A stretch of 64,000 bases of DNA, from the NCBI GenBank assembly GCA_013398955.1, contig VWPU01006173.1, positions 1 to 64,000 of the forward strand. Direction: 5' to 3'. Shown here one piece after another: positions 21,901-36,100 of the stretch. The position numbers were made by a program, and so were the translations under genes. The stretch comes from Callaeas wilsoni (taxonomy: Eukaryota; Chordata; Aves; Passeriformes; Callaeidae). How positions within the stretch are numbered: the stretch's first letter is position 1; every line of letters starts with the position of its first letter. The notes beneath the pieces are model-generated. The model was not told the DNA's origin, ran no database searches, and saw only the letters and a list, made by a program, of their open reading frames with translations.

Positions 21901-22589
21901 CGTGGCAGCTGCAGGGAAGATGGTGTGTATCGCACCAGTGCTCCCTCCCCTCCTCACATCTACCCAGAGGGGACCTGGAGCAGGAGCAGGGTGTCAGCTC
22001 CACAACCCATCTCCTTTACTAATGCAGTGCAAAGGGGAAGGCGAGTGGAGATGGGCAGCCAGACAACAGCCAGGTGCCAAAGTGGCCATTGCAGTCCTGT
22101 TCCTTGGCTCTCCCTTCCCTGCACGTCTCATCCCAGGGATTATGCTCCCTGCTCCTGCCTGCACTAGCCCTCCATCCCTCCATGGCAGAGCCCGAGGGTC
22201 AGCGAAACGGCTCCCACGGGGCTCACAGCCTCCCACCCTGCGGCTCAACACTCCACATAGCCAGCGGAGGATTATTCCAGCTGAAAGTCTTTGACTGATG
22301 AGTAATAGCAACGCTCCCCTCCGCTCGCCTTCGAGGAATAGCTGTGCTCTTGCCAAGTCCAGCTTATTCCACCGCAGCAGCCGATGGCCGGGCCAGTGAA
22401 TGCCGCCACGCCAAGGGGAAAGCGTCGCAAGCCTCTGCGGCCGTAGGAGAGCTGCAGGTGTGGTTGTCACCACCATGACCAGCCTGGACCACTTGCAGCT
22501 CCTTGCCCAGCTGCAAACCCCAGTGGCTGTGACCTCAGGTCAGGGAATCCCCATCCCAGGCAGTACCTCCTGTGGCAGAAGTGGAGGCA

Positions 22590-23064
22590 GAATCATAGAA
22601 TTATGGAATTGTTTAGGTTGGAAAAGAGCTCTAAGAGAGAGTCAAAGTGTTACCCCAGCACTGCCAAGACCATCACTAACCCATGTCCTAAGTGCCACAT
22701 CTGCATGTCTTTTAAATCCCTCCAAGGGTGGTGATTCTACCACTTCCTTGGGAAGCCTGTTTCAGTGCTTGACAACCCTTTCTGTGAAGACATTTTTCCT
22801 AATATCTAATCTAAACCTCCCGTGGCACAACTAGAGGCCGTTTCCATTATCCTATTACTTGTTACTTGGGAAGAGACCAACTCCCTCCTGGCTACAGTGT
22901 TCTCTTAGGTAGTTGTAGAGAGTTGGAAGTTTTCCCCTGAGCTTCCTTTTCACCAGGCTGAGTCCCCTCACCTCCCTCAGCTGCTCCTCACAGGACTTGT
23001 GCTCCAGACCCTTCCCCAGCACCGCTGCCCACTGCAGTAAACGGATGGACTTTTTGGGGTGCTG
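22590..23064 (-). mobile_element. CR1 LINE tail, reverse orientation, interrupted by an LTR
   Basis: Read on the plus strand, it starts with the inverted CR1 terminus (AGAATCATAGAATTATGG, GTTTAGGTTGGAAAAGAGCT) and extends about 475 bases into the CR1 3' region (CCCAGCACTGCCAAGACCAT; TGTTTCAGTGCTTGACAACC). It is one of the longest CR1 copies here. Bases 22864-23064 are repeated almost exactly at 23183-23383 after an LTR fragment and an N. Confidence 0.9.
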
Positions 23065-23181
23065 TGCTGGTTTGAAAGCAAAACCAGTGAGAAACTCCAA
23101 GTCAGAAGTACAATTTAATAGGAAAAAAACTAAAATAAATGCAATAGTACAAAAAAACCACTGACAGAGTCAGGATACAAC
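23063..23181 (+). mobile_element. Partial LTR of an endogenous retrovirus, cut off by the N
   Basis: Directly after the CR1 match ends, the sequence changes to TGCTGGTTTGAAAGCAAAAC and continues about 117 bases with AATTTAATAGGAAAAAAACT. This resembles, from memory, the start of a passerine ERVK-like LTR. It stops at the N, so its 3' end, any target-site duplication and any internal retroviral genes are not visible. The exact start is ambiguous by two bases because the target also ends in GCTG. No coding sequence is present. Confidence 0.55.
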
Positions 23182-23182
23182 N
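23182..23182. other. Ambiguous base N: probable assembly join
   Basis: The only non-ACGT base in the window. It lies exactly between a truncated LTR and a second copy of the CR1 sequence that precedes the LTR, which is the pattern left by joining two contigs or haplotypes. Confidence 0.9.
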
Positions 23183-23383
23183 ACTTGGGAAGAGACCAAC
23201 TCCCTCCTGGCTACAGTGTTCTCTTAGGTAGTTGTAGAGAGTTGGAAGTTTTCCCCTGAGCTTCCTTTTCACCAGGCTGAGTCCCCTCACCTCCCTCAGC
23301 TGCTCCTCACAGGACTTGTGCTCCAGACCCTTCCCCAGCACCGCTGCCCACTGCAGTAAACAGATGGACTTTTTGGGGTGCTG
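23183..23383 (-). repeat. Near-identical repeat of 22864-23064
   Basis: The 201 bases match 22864-23064 except for one visible change (CAGATGG for CGGATGG near the end). Sequence after this copy runs on as GACCTGTGGACAGG into unique DNA, whereas the first copy runs into the LTR. Probably an allelic copy without the LTR, duplicated by the assembly. Confidence 0.85.
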
Positions 23384-26300
23384 ACCTGTGGACAGGTATC
23401 CTGCTCTGCTGTCCCCTGGGCTGTCCCAGGGCTCCCAGCAAGAGTCCTTCCCAAATCTGGCTGGACACAAGCTGAGGAAAATGCCACCAACTTTTCCATG
23501 TTATCAGGAACTATGGTGTTAGTCAAGCTCAGACTACTTTTTGGTATTGTTATTTCACTATTGGACCCCAAAAATTTTATTCCACAGAACTGGGAAAGCA
23601 GCTCACCTTTACTGACCCAAATGCCAAGGAGCCAGTTGGACAACTTGTCTGGGACATCTGGCTGGGACCCCAGAATAAACCCCCGGCCCTGCCACCCAGC
23701 TGAGGCCCCCACAGCCAGCAGCTCCAAGCAGCTCCCACCTTGGAAGCATCTCATCATCTGCATCCCTGTGTGGCCGTAACCATGAGCCAGGCTCCCCCCC
23801 ACTCATCCCTGCCCATCTTCCATCCCCTCCAAAATTAGGGCAGCTGCTGCAGCAGGAAGCACCTTCTGTATTTTTGGAGCTTTTAAAAAAAAAAATCCTT
23901 TTTGAACGGCAAGAATGTTTCTAAGTCAAAGGATTTAAACTATTTTGCAATCAAGGAAGCGTATTTCCAAACGAGCCGATGGCGAGAGCCTGGGTGCTGT
24001 GTGGGCTGTGTGAAGGGGCTGCTAAAAAAGGGTACACAGCTGTCCAAAATTTGGAAACCGGTGCTTTTGCAGAATATATATAGATATCCCTCCCCACTCA
24101 ACATATTTCCTTCCAGTTCATTAGATTAAAAAAAAAAATTAAAAAAAATCAGTAGGAAATTGAGGAGAGCACTTTGATGCTTTTGGCTTGTCTAAAAGCC
24201 ATGGGACCAATTCCCAGGGCTGCAGGTGAGCATCCATTGCCCTGGGAATGGCCTGCTAAGCCGCAGTGTCACTGCCATGCTCCTGCACTAACACAGACAT
24301 CCAGCAATAAATCAGCTGCCTTTGGGAACGGGAAGCAGAGATGCCACCTCCCAGCAGGGCAGTGGTGGTGGAGATAAACATGAGTGGGTTTCCCTGGACA
24401 TGTTGAGGAGACATGGAGGCCAATCCCCACCCTCCTCCAACGGGCCATCCTCTCTGTTACTATCAGCCGCTCCCATCTGCACCTGGTCAACCCTCAGCAC
24501 TTTGGTCCAGATTTCACATTTCACCCTTGATTTCCCACAGTTGCCACCACTGTGTAGCAGCTTTGACATTCATTTATCTCTGTTGTTATTTCCAATCTGG
24601 ATGTGCTCCTGTTTTTTCTTGGCCATTGGCTATCACCACACATCTGCTACCTTGACCATTACCTGATGTCTCCTTCTGCAATGAGCTGGTGGAGATAAAA
24701 CTGCCCCTGGCCTGGGATGGACTCAAGATGGAGCATCTTTCCAGTGAAGTGGGAGAAATGTCATGTCCAGGCTGGACACCTGGAGGTGCAGTGATGGGAG
24801 GTGACACGTGAGCACGTGCTGAGTAGTCAAGAAAAAGGAAAATAGGAGGAACAAGAAGAGAGCAAATCTGATGCTGAAAGCACTTTTCATTTTCCTTTTC
24901 ACTGAGTCTTACTATTCCTCTCTGTTTCATCTCAGAGAAAGAGCTAAATTAACTATCCGCTCAGTTCCGAGAGACTGGATCCAAATGGACGAAGTATTAA
25001 GAAGATTTCCCGTTCACAATAAAATCCAGCCAACGGTATTAAAGCAGCAGAGGGTTTGGTCTGGTTTTCACAGATTAGCTATGGCTGTCCCAAGGACGGC
25101 AAGCTCTAATTTTCCCATTTTGCTCCAACGTGATGTTTATAGAGCTGTCTGGATCATTTACAGTCATTGCAGACCAGACTGGGATGAACATCACCTAACC
25201 ACGTAGAAGGGAGGAACGCAGCTCTTGTTCTCCACCATGTCCAGGCTCCTTGTCCCTTCTCACCCACACACGGACCAGTTGTTCCCAGTGCACCCCCCCT
25301 GAGGACTCTGCTGGGTTCCTGCTCCTGGACTGCCAGGGATGCACTCACTGAGAAGCTGCATCTTCTCAGCAAGCTCCAGTGCCACCCAGTGCAGCTCCCC
25401 CTGCGGCACCCAAACCCACTAGCACTGAGCCAGGAGCCTACTCTCCCCAACTGATAAAGAAGTAATATATTGTTCATTTTTGTCTGAATCGATCCGGCTG
25501 TGCATTGTAATTTACTCTGTGATCGGGTACTCCTTAACGAGATTTATCAGCCTGCCAACCAGCCTTATCTTTAACAGTCCCCATTATCAGGATGTATTTC
25601 TCAGCCAAGGTTAGCAGCAGCAGGAGCATCTCTGAACGCCAGCTGCATGATAATAATCCCACAATAACGCCCAGGAGATGTGAAGCAGGTCCAGCAGAGC
25701 CCACATCCAGTCACCATGGACCCCCCACTCCTGCTGAAGCGGGTGTGGTGTAGGTACAAGGTGTTCCTCGTGGCCGCTATTTCACACACACGTTTGATGC
25801 AGTAACTGTGACTCCTCAGGAGCCACTTGAACCCGCACGCAGAAGAATTCAAGTTTGCAGCAAAAATAATGTCTGCTAAGGGAAACCTGGCCAACTCTGC
25901 AGAAAACAAATACACTACTCTATGTGTTTTTCCAACAGAATGGAAGAAAATCCAAGAAAAGCTAAGTTTATCAGAGGAGTCTTATTTAACCGAAACCTTC
26001 TTTTTTCATAGGCACTAGTGTTGACTAAAATATCCAGCCATACAACTAGTAATTTGCTGCATCTGATAAAAGCAGATTCAAGCTGTCTGATTGCTCTCTT
26101 TTAAATTGCAGATAGCCCCAAGTGTCTATCAGACACTCATTTCCAAACCAGAAGAAAATCAGCATCTCTGGAAGCTTCAGCTTCCTCTCCCTAGGAGCTG
26201 CTGAGTCCCCCGTCCCCTCACCCCAAAGCAGTCCAGCAGCAGCAAACTGGATTTGAACGTCTTCCATGGTCACAAGGGATCATTTTCAAAGCATGCTGGG

Positions 26301-29300
26301 GAGCCATCAGTGGTATGGCTTGGAAGCTGAGGACATCACAAACCAACGTCCTGCAGTACCTGCAGGAAACTTTAGAAGCTTTAAAAACGGTTATATTTTT
26401 TTATATTTTCCCAAGAGACAACCCTATGTTGGCAGAGACCAAAACCCCCACGTGGAGGTGGCTGAGGGTACTCAGGGCTGTACTGCTACGAGCCACCAAA
26501 TCCCTCTCCTCATGGTCCTTCCATGGGGAGTAGATGCACTACTGGAGGAGATAACTGCAGTCATGATTTTTGCCCTGAAATGCATGTGTTCCTAGAGGAC
26601 TGGATGCTTTGGTTTCTGTGGGCAGTGCTGCTTGACCACATTAAATGACTGCTGCTTCAAAAAAGCCCACGCACCCTGCTCCAGGCTTCAAGGCTGTGAG
26701 TCCTAATTCTGGCAGCACAAATATTTTAATTAAATGAACTACCTTTATGGAATAAATCAAGTGATAAGCTTGAAAAATTAACTCCCATAATCTTTCATGC
26801 TGCTGTGCAGGTCAATAAACTATTAGAGTAAAAGGCTGGGAAACGTTCTAGAAACATGAGTTGTTACAACGGAGATGGATGAGCCATTTTACTTCCCAAA
26901 TTATACACAGCAGCATTTTTCCACACTCATGCCTTGCGCATCCTCTCCCATCCCCTCACCTGTTGCCCATGGCAGAGCTGAAGTGGCACGGCCAGCATCT
27001 CCCACCTGCTTGGGTACAGTTCCCAGCCATCCTCCCCAGGAACACATCCCCCATCCTCACCATCTGTCCTCATCTTGAGTGCTTCCTGACTCCTTACAGC
27101 CCACATTTTGGGCATTTTGATGGAGTCAGGAATCATGAGCTGCCTACAGAGGGATAACGTGTCTCGGTGGGGCCAATCCAATTTTCATTATCTTCAGAAC
27201 TTATTTTAAACTTAAGATTCTTTTGAAAACCACCTTATTTTCACTTAAACTTGTGCTAGGAATAGCTGATGGCCCCCCAGCTGGCACGTGGTGATCTGAT
27301 GGTGACCCTGACCTGGATGGATGTTCCCACTAGCAGTGCCCAGTCTCTCTGGAGCCAGGAGGTAGGAACTGGCTACGGCTGCTGGGGTGGAAGAGCTGCA
27401 ATTTTCCATCTCAAGAGTAAATGCAGCAAGAATGAAACTGAGAAGCCAAGAGGAAATTAAATGGTGAAGTCCACATAAAATGGTTGCTTAAAAAAAAAAA
27501 TTTAGAAAATCATACGAATTGCATGTTTACTCAATTTAATGTGATCTGTGAAGGCATTTCCTTCCCCAGCTGCCCTTTCTGCAGACAGACAGATGCCTGT
27601 GGGACTTTGCGGCTCCTGAAGCCACAAGAGGAACCACCTCACATAAACCCTTTAAGTAATTTAAGAAGCTCCACTTTAGGAGCAGTTCAGGGCCACTGCG
27701 GAAACCTGCTCCTCTAAAGGCTGGCAACACTCCCCTGACTTCCAGCCTAAAGAAAAACCTAGATTTGTTAAAAATACTTCTGCCTAGCTCTAGTTTGCTC
27801 CTCTTCTCCTCATGTCCTATTTGCTCTCGGCAAACAGATGACTGTTGGTCATACTTAACAGCTCCGAGTAAATCAGGGAATTATGTAAAGAGGGGAATTT
27901 CACAGCTCCTTCGCAGACCCGAGTGAGGGTGTTTGTTCCCAGCAGCCAGTGGGATCTGCTGCCACAGCTCCCTCACCCGAGCCGGCACTCAGCCATGCAC
28001 ATCCCGAGGATGCAGCTCCAGAGCCTGGACCCTGCCCCGGCTCGGACAGAGCCCACACCTGCAGAGCCATGGGCAAACCCACAGCACAAGTCCTGTCCTC
28101 ATACCCACATCTGCGCTTTGTGGGGTTATTCCCAAACCAAATACCTCATTTCTTTGCAAAACTAGAGTTGCTTTTTTTTTCTTTTTTTCTGAGTCAACCA
28201 AACCCCTCTGAAATCAATGGTTACTGCTTCAACAGGCTTGGGAACCAGGTGCTCTTTGAGCTCCAAACAATTAAAATATCCTAACCAAAAAAAAGCCCTA
28301 AAACAGCCCCTCACGTCAGAGCTCAGAGACTGCTACGTATCTCCCAGTCATGGCACAAATAATGGCCAAAGGCTGCTAGCTGTGGCATGGGACAATACAA
28401 AGCATTCAGTGATCCCATCTGAAGATCCCTAAACAGATGTCTAAATTTAGAAAGTCTTCTTATCGCTCCCAAAGGTGTCTCCAATTCCCTCAAATCCTCC
28501 CTTCGTGTTCCAGTGTTTTGTTGTACTCTCTCTTCCAGTGTCCCATGGCAATGAGGTCTCAGGGATAACTGTGCAAAACATGTCCCCACCTCCCAACCTC
28601 ACCTTTCTTCTTGGTTTTGTGTTGTGAGAAATGCACACACAGATGAAGGACTGTGCTCTGCCATGTGTTAGGACACACAGTGATTCCCATCCCACCCTGT
28701 CCTGGGTATTCACTTTTCTGGTGCAAAGAGGCATCCAGAAAATCTGCCTTTGAGGCTTTTTATCATTTCAGAGAAAAGGGTGGTGGAGGTGGTGCTATAT
28801 CTATTTCCTTACATTAATTCCTTCACAAGGAAAGCACGAGATAGGGCATCAAGGGATGAGAGCAGCATGAAGGACTTGGGCTGTTCTCCACAGATTTAAG
28901 GTCTCCTAATGTAGGGTTTATTTCACTTAAACTATCTAAAATTTGGGCATCCAGTCTCAGCAAGTCACCATCTGCCCCAGGTGGGAGATGAACATCTCCA
29001 GGATGAGAAGCCAAATCCCTTGCAAAGCATCACCCTGGGTGGGTACCACTCTCTCCATCGACTTGGGAGAGATAAACCTGAAACTGGGGTGGGGTCAGGA
29101 GGGGGGTAAACAATTCCCAGAGGCCACGCCATGCCCAGCAGAGGGTCCTCGTGCTGAGCAGCCTGGGCAGAGCAGAGGCTCCCTGAGCACAGCACCGCTC
29201 ACCCGCAGCACGCTGCCTTATTTTAGCAGGCAGAGCAGATGGCAGTGGGAAGATGAGGAGGCAAAGCAGCAGTGAAGAGAACGCTTTGGAAATAAAGCCC

Positions 29301-31049
29301 CATGCTCTGCTGAGAGGGTCTGGTGCATTTTGATGGTTGTAGCCAGAATGAGCTTTGAGGCAGCTCAAGGGCTCGCTGGTGGGGGGACCTATAGCCATGG
29401 AGAGGAGAGACAGGGAAAAGCCTGCCCTGGTTCCCAAATACTGCTTGGCACAGACAGGGACAGCTGGCACTGGCTCAGCATGGCCTCAGTGAGGCAGAAA
29501 CAGAACTGAAATAATCCTCAGCAAAGGAGGCAGAGCCCTTACAGAGGCTTCCAGCCCTGGGGAGAGGGTGCTTGGGCTCCACTGGCTCCTGCCCGTGGGG
29601 CTGGGGGAAGCTGGGACTGTTCCTTCCCCCAGTGTCACCATGGACTTCTGCATGGCTGAGCGTGAACGTCTCTCAGGGCTGGATCTTCCCTGCCTGAAAC
29701 ACAGGGGATGCTCTGCAGAGCACCTTGGTTTTTCCACCTCTCTGAGCCTCTGCAGAGCTGGGGACCACGACAGCAGCACACAGGGACCAGTCTAGCCCCG
29801 AGCTTGGACTGCAGGGTGTGCTGGGGAAGGTGGTTTACTCACACCTACCCTGTGCCACCTGCCAGCACAGCCTCCCCGTGCCCCAGAGGCTAAACCCCAC
29901 CAGAGTGGCTGCCAGGATGCTCAGAGATGCCATCCACACGGGACAAGAGCTGTGACATCCCAGCTTCCTCCTGTCCCCTTCACCTGGCTCCATGTCCACC
30001 CTGACCAGCAGGATAAAGCACAGCAGTAACCACAGCTATGTCCCCCAGATTCCTGTGCCTCCACTTTGCCCTCCAACACACAAAATATAACTACAGCAGC
30101 TGCACCTTTCAAATTGTTTCTCTTCCAAACGCCCCAGAAAGTTGTTTAAGTTGCAAAGTGTTACCTGGGGCTTTCTCATCAGGTTCTTAATTAGCTGAAA
30201 CGATTTGCTTTGTTGGGGAATTGTTTCCAGGAGCTCCTAAAGAGCTTTAAAATCAGCTCTAGGAACAGCCTCAGAAGGGAAATGCGTTTCAGCTGGGAAG
30301 CAAGTCCAGCACTGGGCTGCACCTCTGCCCACCTGCACCCCAGCAAATTCCATTCTGCCACACAAAGAATTGAAGCAATTTTTAAGGAAAAATTTGATAT
30401 TCCCTTCTGTTGGTGCAGAAGGCTCCCCTGGCTGAGCTTCTCAAGCTGCTGTTCTCAGGCTGGGGCCACATTTAATTCCTGGATTCCTGGCATTGCTCTC
30501 GCTGGGAATTCCAGCTCCCCACTACTCTCAGCACACCTGTGTTTGGCTGTGACTGCACCAGGACTATAAACCAACCACCATTCAGTTTGCAAACAGCAAT
30601 TTAACAACCCAAAAGGAGGAGTTTTTTTCAAAGAGAAGGTGCCAGCATTCCTGTTAATGGGCTGCTTACTTTTAACAGCTCATTTTGTGTACTGCCTAGA
30701 AGATCTCACTTCTCTAGGTGCCATTTCAGGCAACATATTTAGAAACTCTTGGCAAAGTACGAAGTTGTAAATAATTTTGGATGTCCTTTTTCCAGAGGGC
30801 AGGCACATGAGCTCCTGCTCACTTCCCTGAGGGTATGGCAAAGCCACAGCTACACTCCCTCTTTAAACTTTGTGTCCCATTTCTTATCCATTTTCTTATG
30901 CCTGATAAGGACTGCCTTTAAAATTTGGGGGATTTTAAATTAAAATTAATTAGGTGGCAGAGCAGCCACTTGCAGGTGGAACCCCCTATCATCACCCCTG
31001 ATGCTGGAAGTGATCAGTCCCAAGTAGACGCTGGCTTTCCCTTTGGGAG

Positions 31050-31262
31050 ATCACAGAATCCTAGAATAGTTTGGGTTGGAAGGGACCTTCAAGATCATCT
31101 AGTTCCAACCTCCTGCCATGGGCAGGGACACCTTCCACTAGACCAGGTTACTCCATGCCCCATCCAACCTGTCTTGAACACTTCCAGGGACAGGGCATCC
31201 AGAGCTTCTCTGGACAACCTGTGCCAGGGCATCACCACCCTCACAGCAGAGAGAAATTCAGT
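31050..31262 (-). mobile_element. CR1 LINE tail, reverse orientation
   Basis: It starts TCACAGAATCCTAGAATAGT and GGGTTGGAAGGGACCTTCAA, then runs through CTGCCATGGGCAGGGACACC and CTCTGGACAACCTGTGCCAG, the typical inverted CR1 order. Confidence 0.92.
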
Positions 31263-33029
31263 TTGTACTGGAGCAATCAATGTCCTTAGAAATCAGGCAA
31301 GCGCCTGGAGACACCATCACTGGCCCAGCCTCTGGCATTCTCCTTAGCTTTGTTAGCTTTTCAAGGGACATTTCCTCAAAACTTCCCATTTTCTCAGGGA
31401 ACGATCAAACATTTGTTGGAGTATTTTATCCCCTGGTGGCTTTTAAATATTGCCTATGCTTTCTAAATATTGCAGGGTGAACACATAAGGGAAGGAAATG
31501 TGGAAGCCCAAGCTCTGGAAAGGCCTTTCCACTTGCTCACAGGAGCAGGAAAAGGATAAAAATCAAAGATGGAAAAGAGTGCAATCATTTCTGGATAAAG
31601 CATAAGCATCTCTGTTAATGCCCTGGCTTACAATTACAATCACTTACGTTAATAAAGGCACCTCCTGGCTAATCCCCTCTACGCTCCCAGCCGTTGGAAA
31701 GGAACTAGTTTACAGCCTTATGTGAAGAAAGAGACTATGGAAGCATCAGGGTTTTTAAGGAATCCTGTCTCAGCACCAAGGAAGCTGCAGCATGGCTTCT
31801 GTCTGCCCAGTGGAGCAGTTGCTCTTAGGCACAAAAAAGCAGGGACACGTAGGAAAACGAAGCTGTTTCAGACTAAGTGACAGGGGCAGGGATGATGACC
31901 TGTGCTGAATGGGTTGACTGAGGGCTGGGAAGTGAACAGGGAGGGGAAAATGGAGGGACATGTCATTCCCTCTTCCGCTCTGTGGAGAAGATGCAGATGG
32001 AGGAAGCCAGGGTTCACAAGGTCCTGTGACAAGGCTTTTAAGCAGGTAAGAGGCAGATGAACCCCCTGGAGGAGGTCAAGGTGCCTGTAAAGGTTTGGTA
32101 CCCAACTCCTCCTCATGCCAGGATGGGGGTCCCCAGAAACCATGCAAGAATTTCCACTGGGAGAATAGAAAATTAGCATAAATAAACAAAAAAACCCCCC
32201 CTGTTTCTAGCATCTGAGGCTTTACCACCCAGCACCTGCCCTGGGGTGCCACATGAGGACCCACCTTCTGCGAGGGTCCCACACTTCCAGAAGACAAACT
32301 GTCCCTGTGAAACATTTTCCTCTCAACTTACATAGCAAATGTCAACCAAAAAGGCATTCAGTCATGTGTTTCCACTCAGTCCCTGACCCCTGTGACAGAA
32401 AAATCATTGGAAAGGTGGCTGTGAGGTGGCCACAGGCCACACTAATAGCTCCACCACTGAGACTGAAAACCAGCCTGGGTAATGTAAGAATGAAACACTG
32501 CTCAAAATATCCATTCATAGACCTTCCCAGGCTCAGAGCCTCCGTGTGCTTCAAAGAATGAGCTTGCTTTCATTTTCTATTTCACTTTGGTGTTTATTTT
32601 TGCTTCAGGCTAGTGCCATCCACCTTCCCCAGCTCATCAGCCCAGTAAACCAGGCCAGGAGGAGGAGGAAGGAGCAGCTCCTTAGTGCACCTCCCTGGTC
32701 CATTCAGCTTTCTGCCTTTTCACATGCTATGAGGCTTTGTGCTTTGAAATAAGAGGCTGAAGAGCCCTGGCTCGCAGTGCTTGCCCCTCGCTGCTGCCCG
32801 CACGGCGCGGCAGAGGATGGCTGTGTGCAGGGAACGCTGCACCGGAGCGCGGGGGAGTCCCGGGCACTGCAGCACTGCAGAACCCCAATTCCCCTGGCTC
32901 AAATAATTATACAAGGCCTCCCTCTCCATCACGAAGGAAGGTTTTGTTTCACAGGAGAACAGAGTTTACACTGCAAAGCAGGGAGACTCCAGGAGAGGGA
33001 TGATGGTGAGGGCCCAGCTCCCCATCCCG

Positions 33030-33182
33030 CATCTCCTGGCAGTGCCACCTGATGGGACAAGCTTGAGTCCCTCCAGAAAAGCCCCACCAGCAACCTGATC
33101 CTCCCTGCCCATGGTAGGGGGATTGGAATCAGATAGGCTTTAAGATCCCTCCCCACCCAAACCATTTGTGATCCTATAATTC
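33030..33182 (+). mobile_element. Diverged CR1 LINE tail
   Basis: Only the end is recognisable: CTGCCCATGGTAGGGGGATT, GAATCAGATAGGCTTTAAGA, CCACCCAAACCATTTGTGAT and a CCTATAATT terminus. More diverged than the other copies. Confidence 0.7.
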
Positions 33183-36100
33183 AATGGAGGAAGAACAGGA
33201 ACACCCACCTGGCCACCTCCCGAGCAGTAATTTTTAACCACACGAACAATGCCATTTCTTTCCATAGTTATAAATGTAGTTTCTTGCCTTGCCCAGCAGT
33301 GTTTTCTCCAATATCCAATGTACTCCTTGGGAGATGGGATCTTAGTCCTTACCTTGTGTGGCTCCCCCCAGCACATGTGTGGTCAGGAAAACAAGGAATC
33401 CCAGCACAGAGCAAGGGCTGAATCCTGAACTACTCAGTGTGTGGAACACTATTAAACCATGGTGAATCCCTGCATTGGTTGAGTTGTAGATACCACAAAC
33501 TGTCTTTCAGGCCCTGCTGATCCTTGCAGAAGGACACGGCCTTCAATAGCCCATACTGTGAAAAAGGCTTGGGCTTCCTTCAGCAGCACAGCAACAATGT
33601 CCTTCCAGCGCCCAAGCTGCGCTGCCCACGTGGGGTTGTCCTGCCCATGAACTTTACCAGCACAGTTTGGATGCGGCAAGAAGTGAATCAACACAAGAGC
33701 CTGGCCTGAGCTAGCAAAACCCATTCCCAGCAATCACATCCCATCATCAGCATTCCCGTGGATTCTTTCCCAGCATGGCCACAGGCTTCACCATTGGCAG
33801 CCCCTCTCCTCGCTCTCATTTTGTTCCACAAACCTTTACAGGTCCTAAAGTCTGTAGGATACAATTGCAAAATGCCCCTGGGCTCAAGAGGAAAAATGAT
33901 GGTGCTTTGGTAAGTGCATCAACACCAGCAAACTCAGTCTGAGATGCTCCCATCACAACTGGAAAATTGAGCATCTCCGCTGCAGCCCAGTCCTAAAGCT
34001 GCCTCCTCCTCAGCCCACTCAGAAATCCACTGTTACAAAGCCAATTAAACACTCGATTAAGTGTCCCAACTTGTTCCCAAATAAAGCACTAACATGGCAT
34101 GTTATTAAAAAAAATATAAAGAAGAAAGATCCAGGTTGTATAATGGTCTGTGAGCACATCAGGATAAGCCGTGCCTGCTCCCAGGGGTGGAAATAGGAGC
34201 CAAATCCTCTCGCCATCTCCCACTAAAAGAGCTGTTTCTCTGTCTGCCCATCACAGCCTCAGACCAAGACTCTGATTTAGGTGGTCCCACCATCCTCGTC
34301 ATCTGCTGCTGGTACCTGCTCAGGGACCAGTCCCCACAGTGCTCCTCAGAGCACATTGCTCCAAAGGTTCCCTCCAGCCCAACCCTGCAAACACAGCTTT
34401 TGCTTTTGTGAGAGCAGTGTCTACCACCACCTCCACCAGCAGCTCCTGCTGTGGGCAAGGGAGAGGTCTAGGACACAGGAGCCCACACCACCAAGCAGCC
34501 TGGACTCAGGGATCAGTGCTGCCATGTCCTACCAGACCCCAAGGAGCCATCTCATAAAGCTGACCATCACAAACATGATCCAAGCGTGATCCAGACCCCT
34601 CTGATCCAAGCACTTTCTCTCCCTGGGTAGAGATGGCAATAACCTGCTGATGTTGGGTACCAGTTCCTGCACTGGGGACTGATCCTGAGCTTCTTCAGAC
34701 ACTCAATGCTCAATGCAAGACACAGCAGGAGCAGGAATGAGTGTCCAGGCTGTTCCCATTCCCCTGAGAGCTCCACACCTCCTCTGTACCATCACCCTCC
34801 TCTTCCCATGCCTTCCTCCATCATCTCCTGCTCTTTGCTGCACCTGGCACAGCTTTAGGAGGATGACACAGGGACCCCCTCGCTTTCCCCTGTGCCAGCT
34901 GTGTGCCTGAGTGAGGTGCTCACTGAGGTTTGCACCAGCTCCCTGTGAGGGGGGCTCATCTGAGGAGCAAAGAGGACATCTCTGGGTTGGTGCTGCAGTG
35001 GATATCAGCGACACTGCTCAAAGCAGCAGAGAGGCACAGGGCTCCTGGAGGCACAGAGCTCCAGGGCTGCCCTGCCAGAACAGCTGCTGGCTCTGACTTG
35101 AACAGCAAAGGCAGAAAGAAAACCCTGTGCTAGAACCAGGTGACCTGAATTTTGTGAATGAACTGGGTTTTTTTTGTTCTCCAGTACCTATATATACGAG
35201 ACCCTTTCTGATATCCATAAAACACTATGGCAGCTTTAGCTTGTCCTGCTTCCTCACTGTGCTTCCACTTGCACACTTTGCCTATTTTTGCTGCCTTCAG
35301 CGTTTCACCTGCACAACAGTAACACTTTTCAAAGCTTCTCAAGGTCAAGAAAGTCAAGAAAGTCCCTAACAAAGTGCATTAGGGCAGTTATTGATCTTCT
35401 CTCAGCCTTTCCCGGAGCTGTTCCAAACTGTGAAACCTCAGTCGGGTGATGGAAAGTTACTCAGGTCCTTCCCATGTTGGTGAATTTTAATATTCATGGC
35501 ATCCAACTGGTGAGAATATCCAATGCCCTTGCAGTGACGGCCCCGTACGCCTGTGTCCATGTCCCTGCTGCAAGGTCACTGTCCCTGTCTGTCTGCTCGA
35601 GGATGGCTTGAGCAACTTTCTGAAGGATGAGTCTGTGCCATGGAAGTTTCACAGCCAGAATACCATCACCCCTGAGAAGCATATCTGCAATACCTACCAA
35701 AATAAGCATTTGCTGGAAAAAGCTGTCAAACCTTAGCAGGGGAGAAGAGCTGCCATGCAGACCTATTCATGTTATATGGGCAAAAAGTATTTCCCCAAAT
35801 TTTTCCTTGTCACTTTCTAGGAAACACCATGATCAATACCACACGGATGAAGTTTCACCATCAATTAAAGCAGAACCCGCAGTGAGGTGGTGGCTCCAAG
35901 AGCTCTTACAGACTATTGAGAAGGACATCTGCAGTGGAGACTCAGATGATGTCTGTCCTGCTGCCCACCTCACCTCCAGCCCCATGGGCTGGCCCAGAAG
36001 CAATACTGACCTCCCCAAAGCCAAAGGGCTCCCTGCTGCAAACCCAAATCTTTTGACTGCCTCAGCCACACTGAGCACTCAGGCTTTGATCCTGACATAT

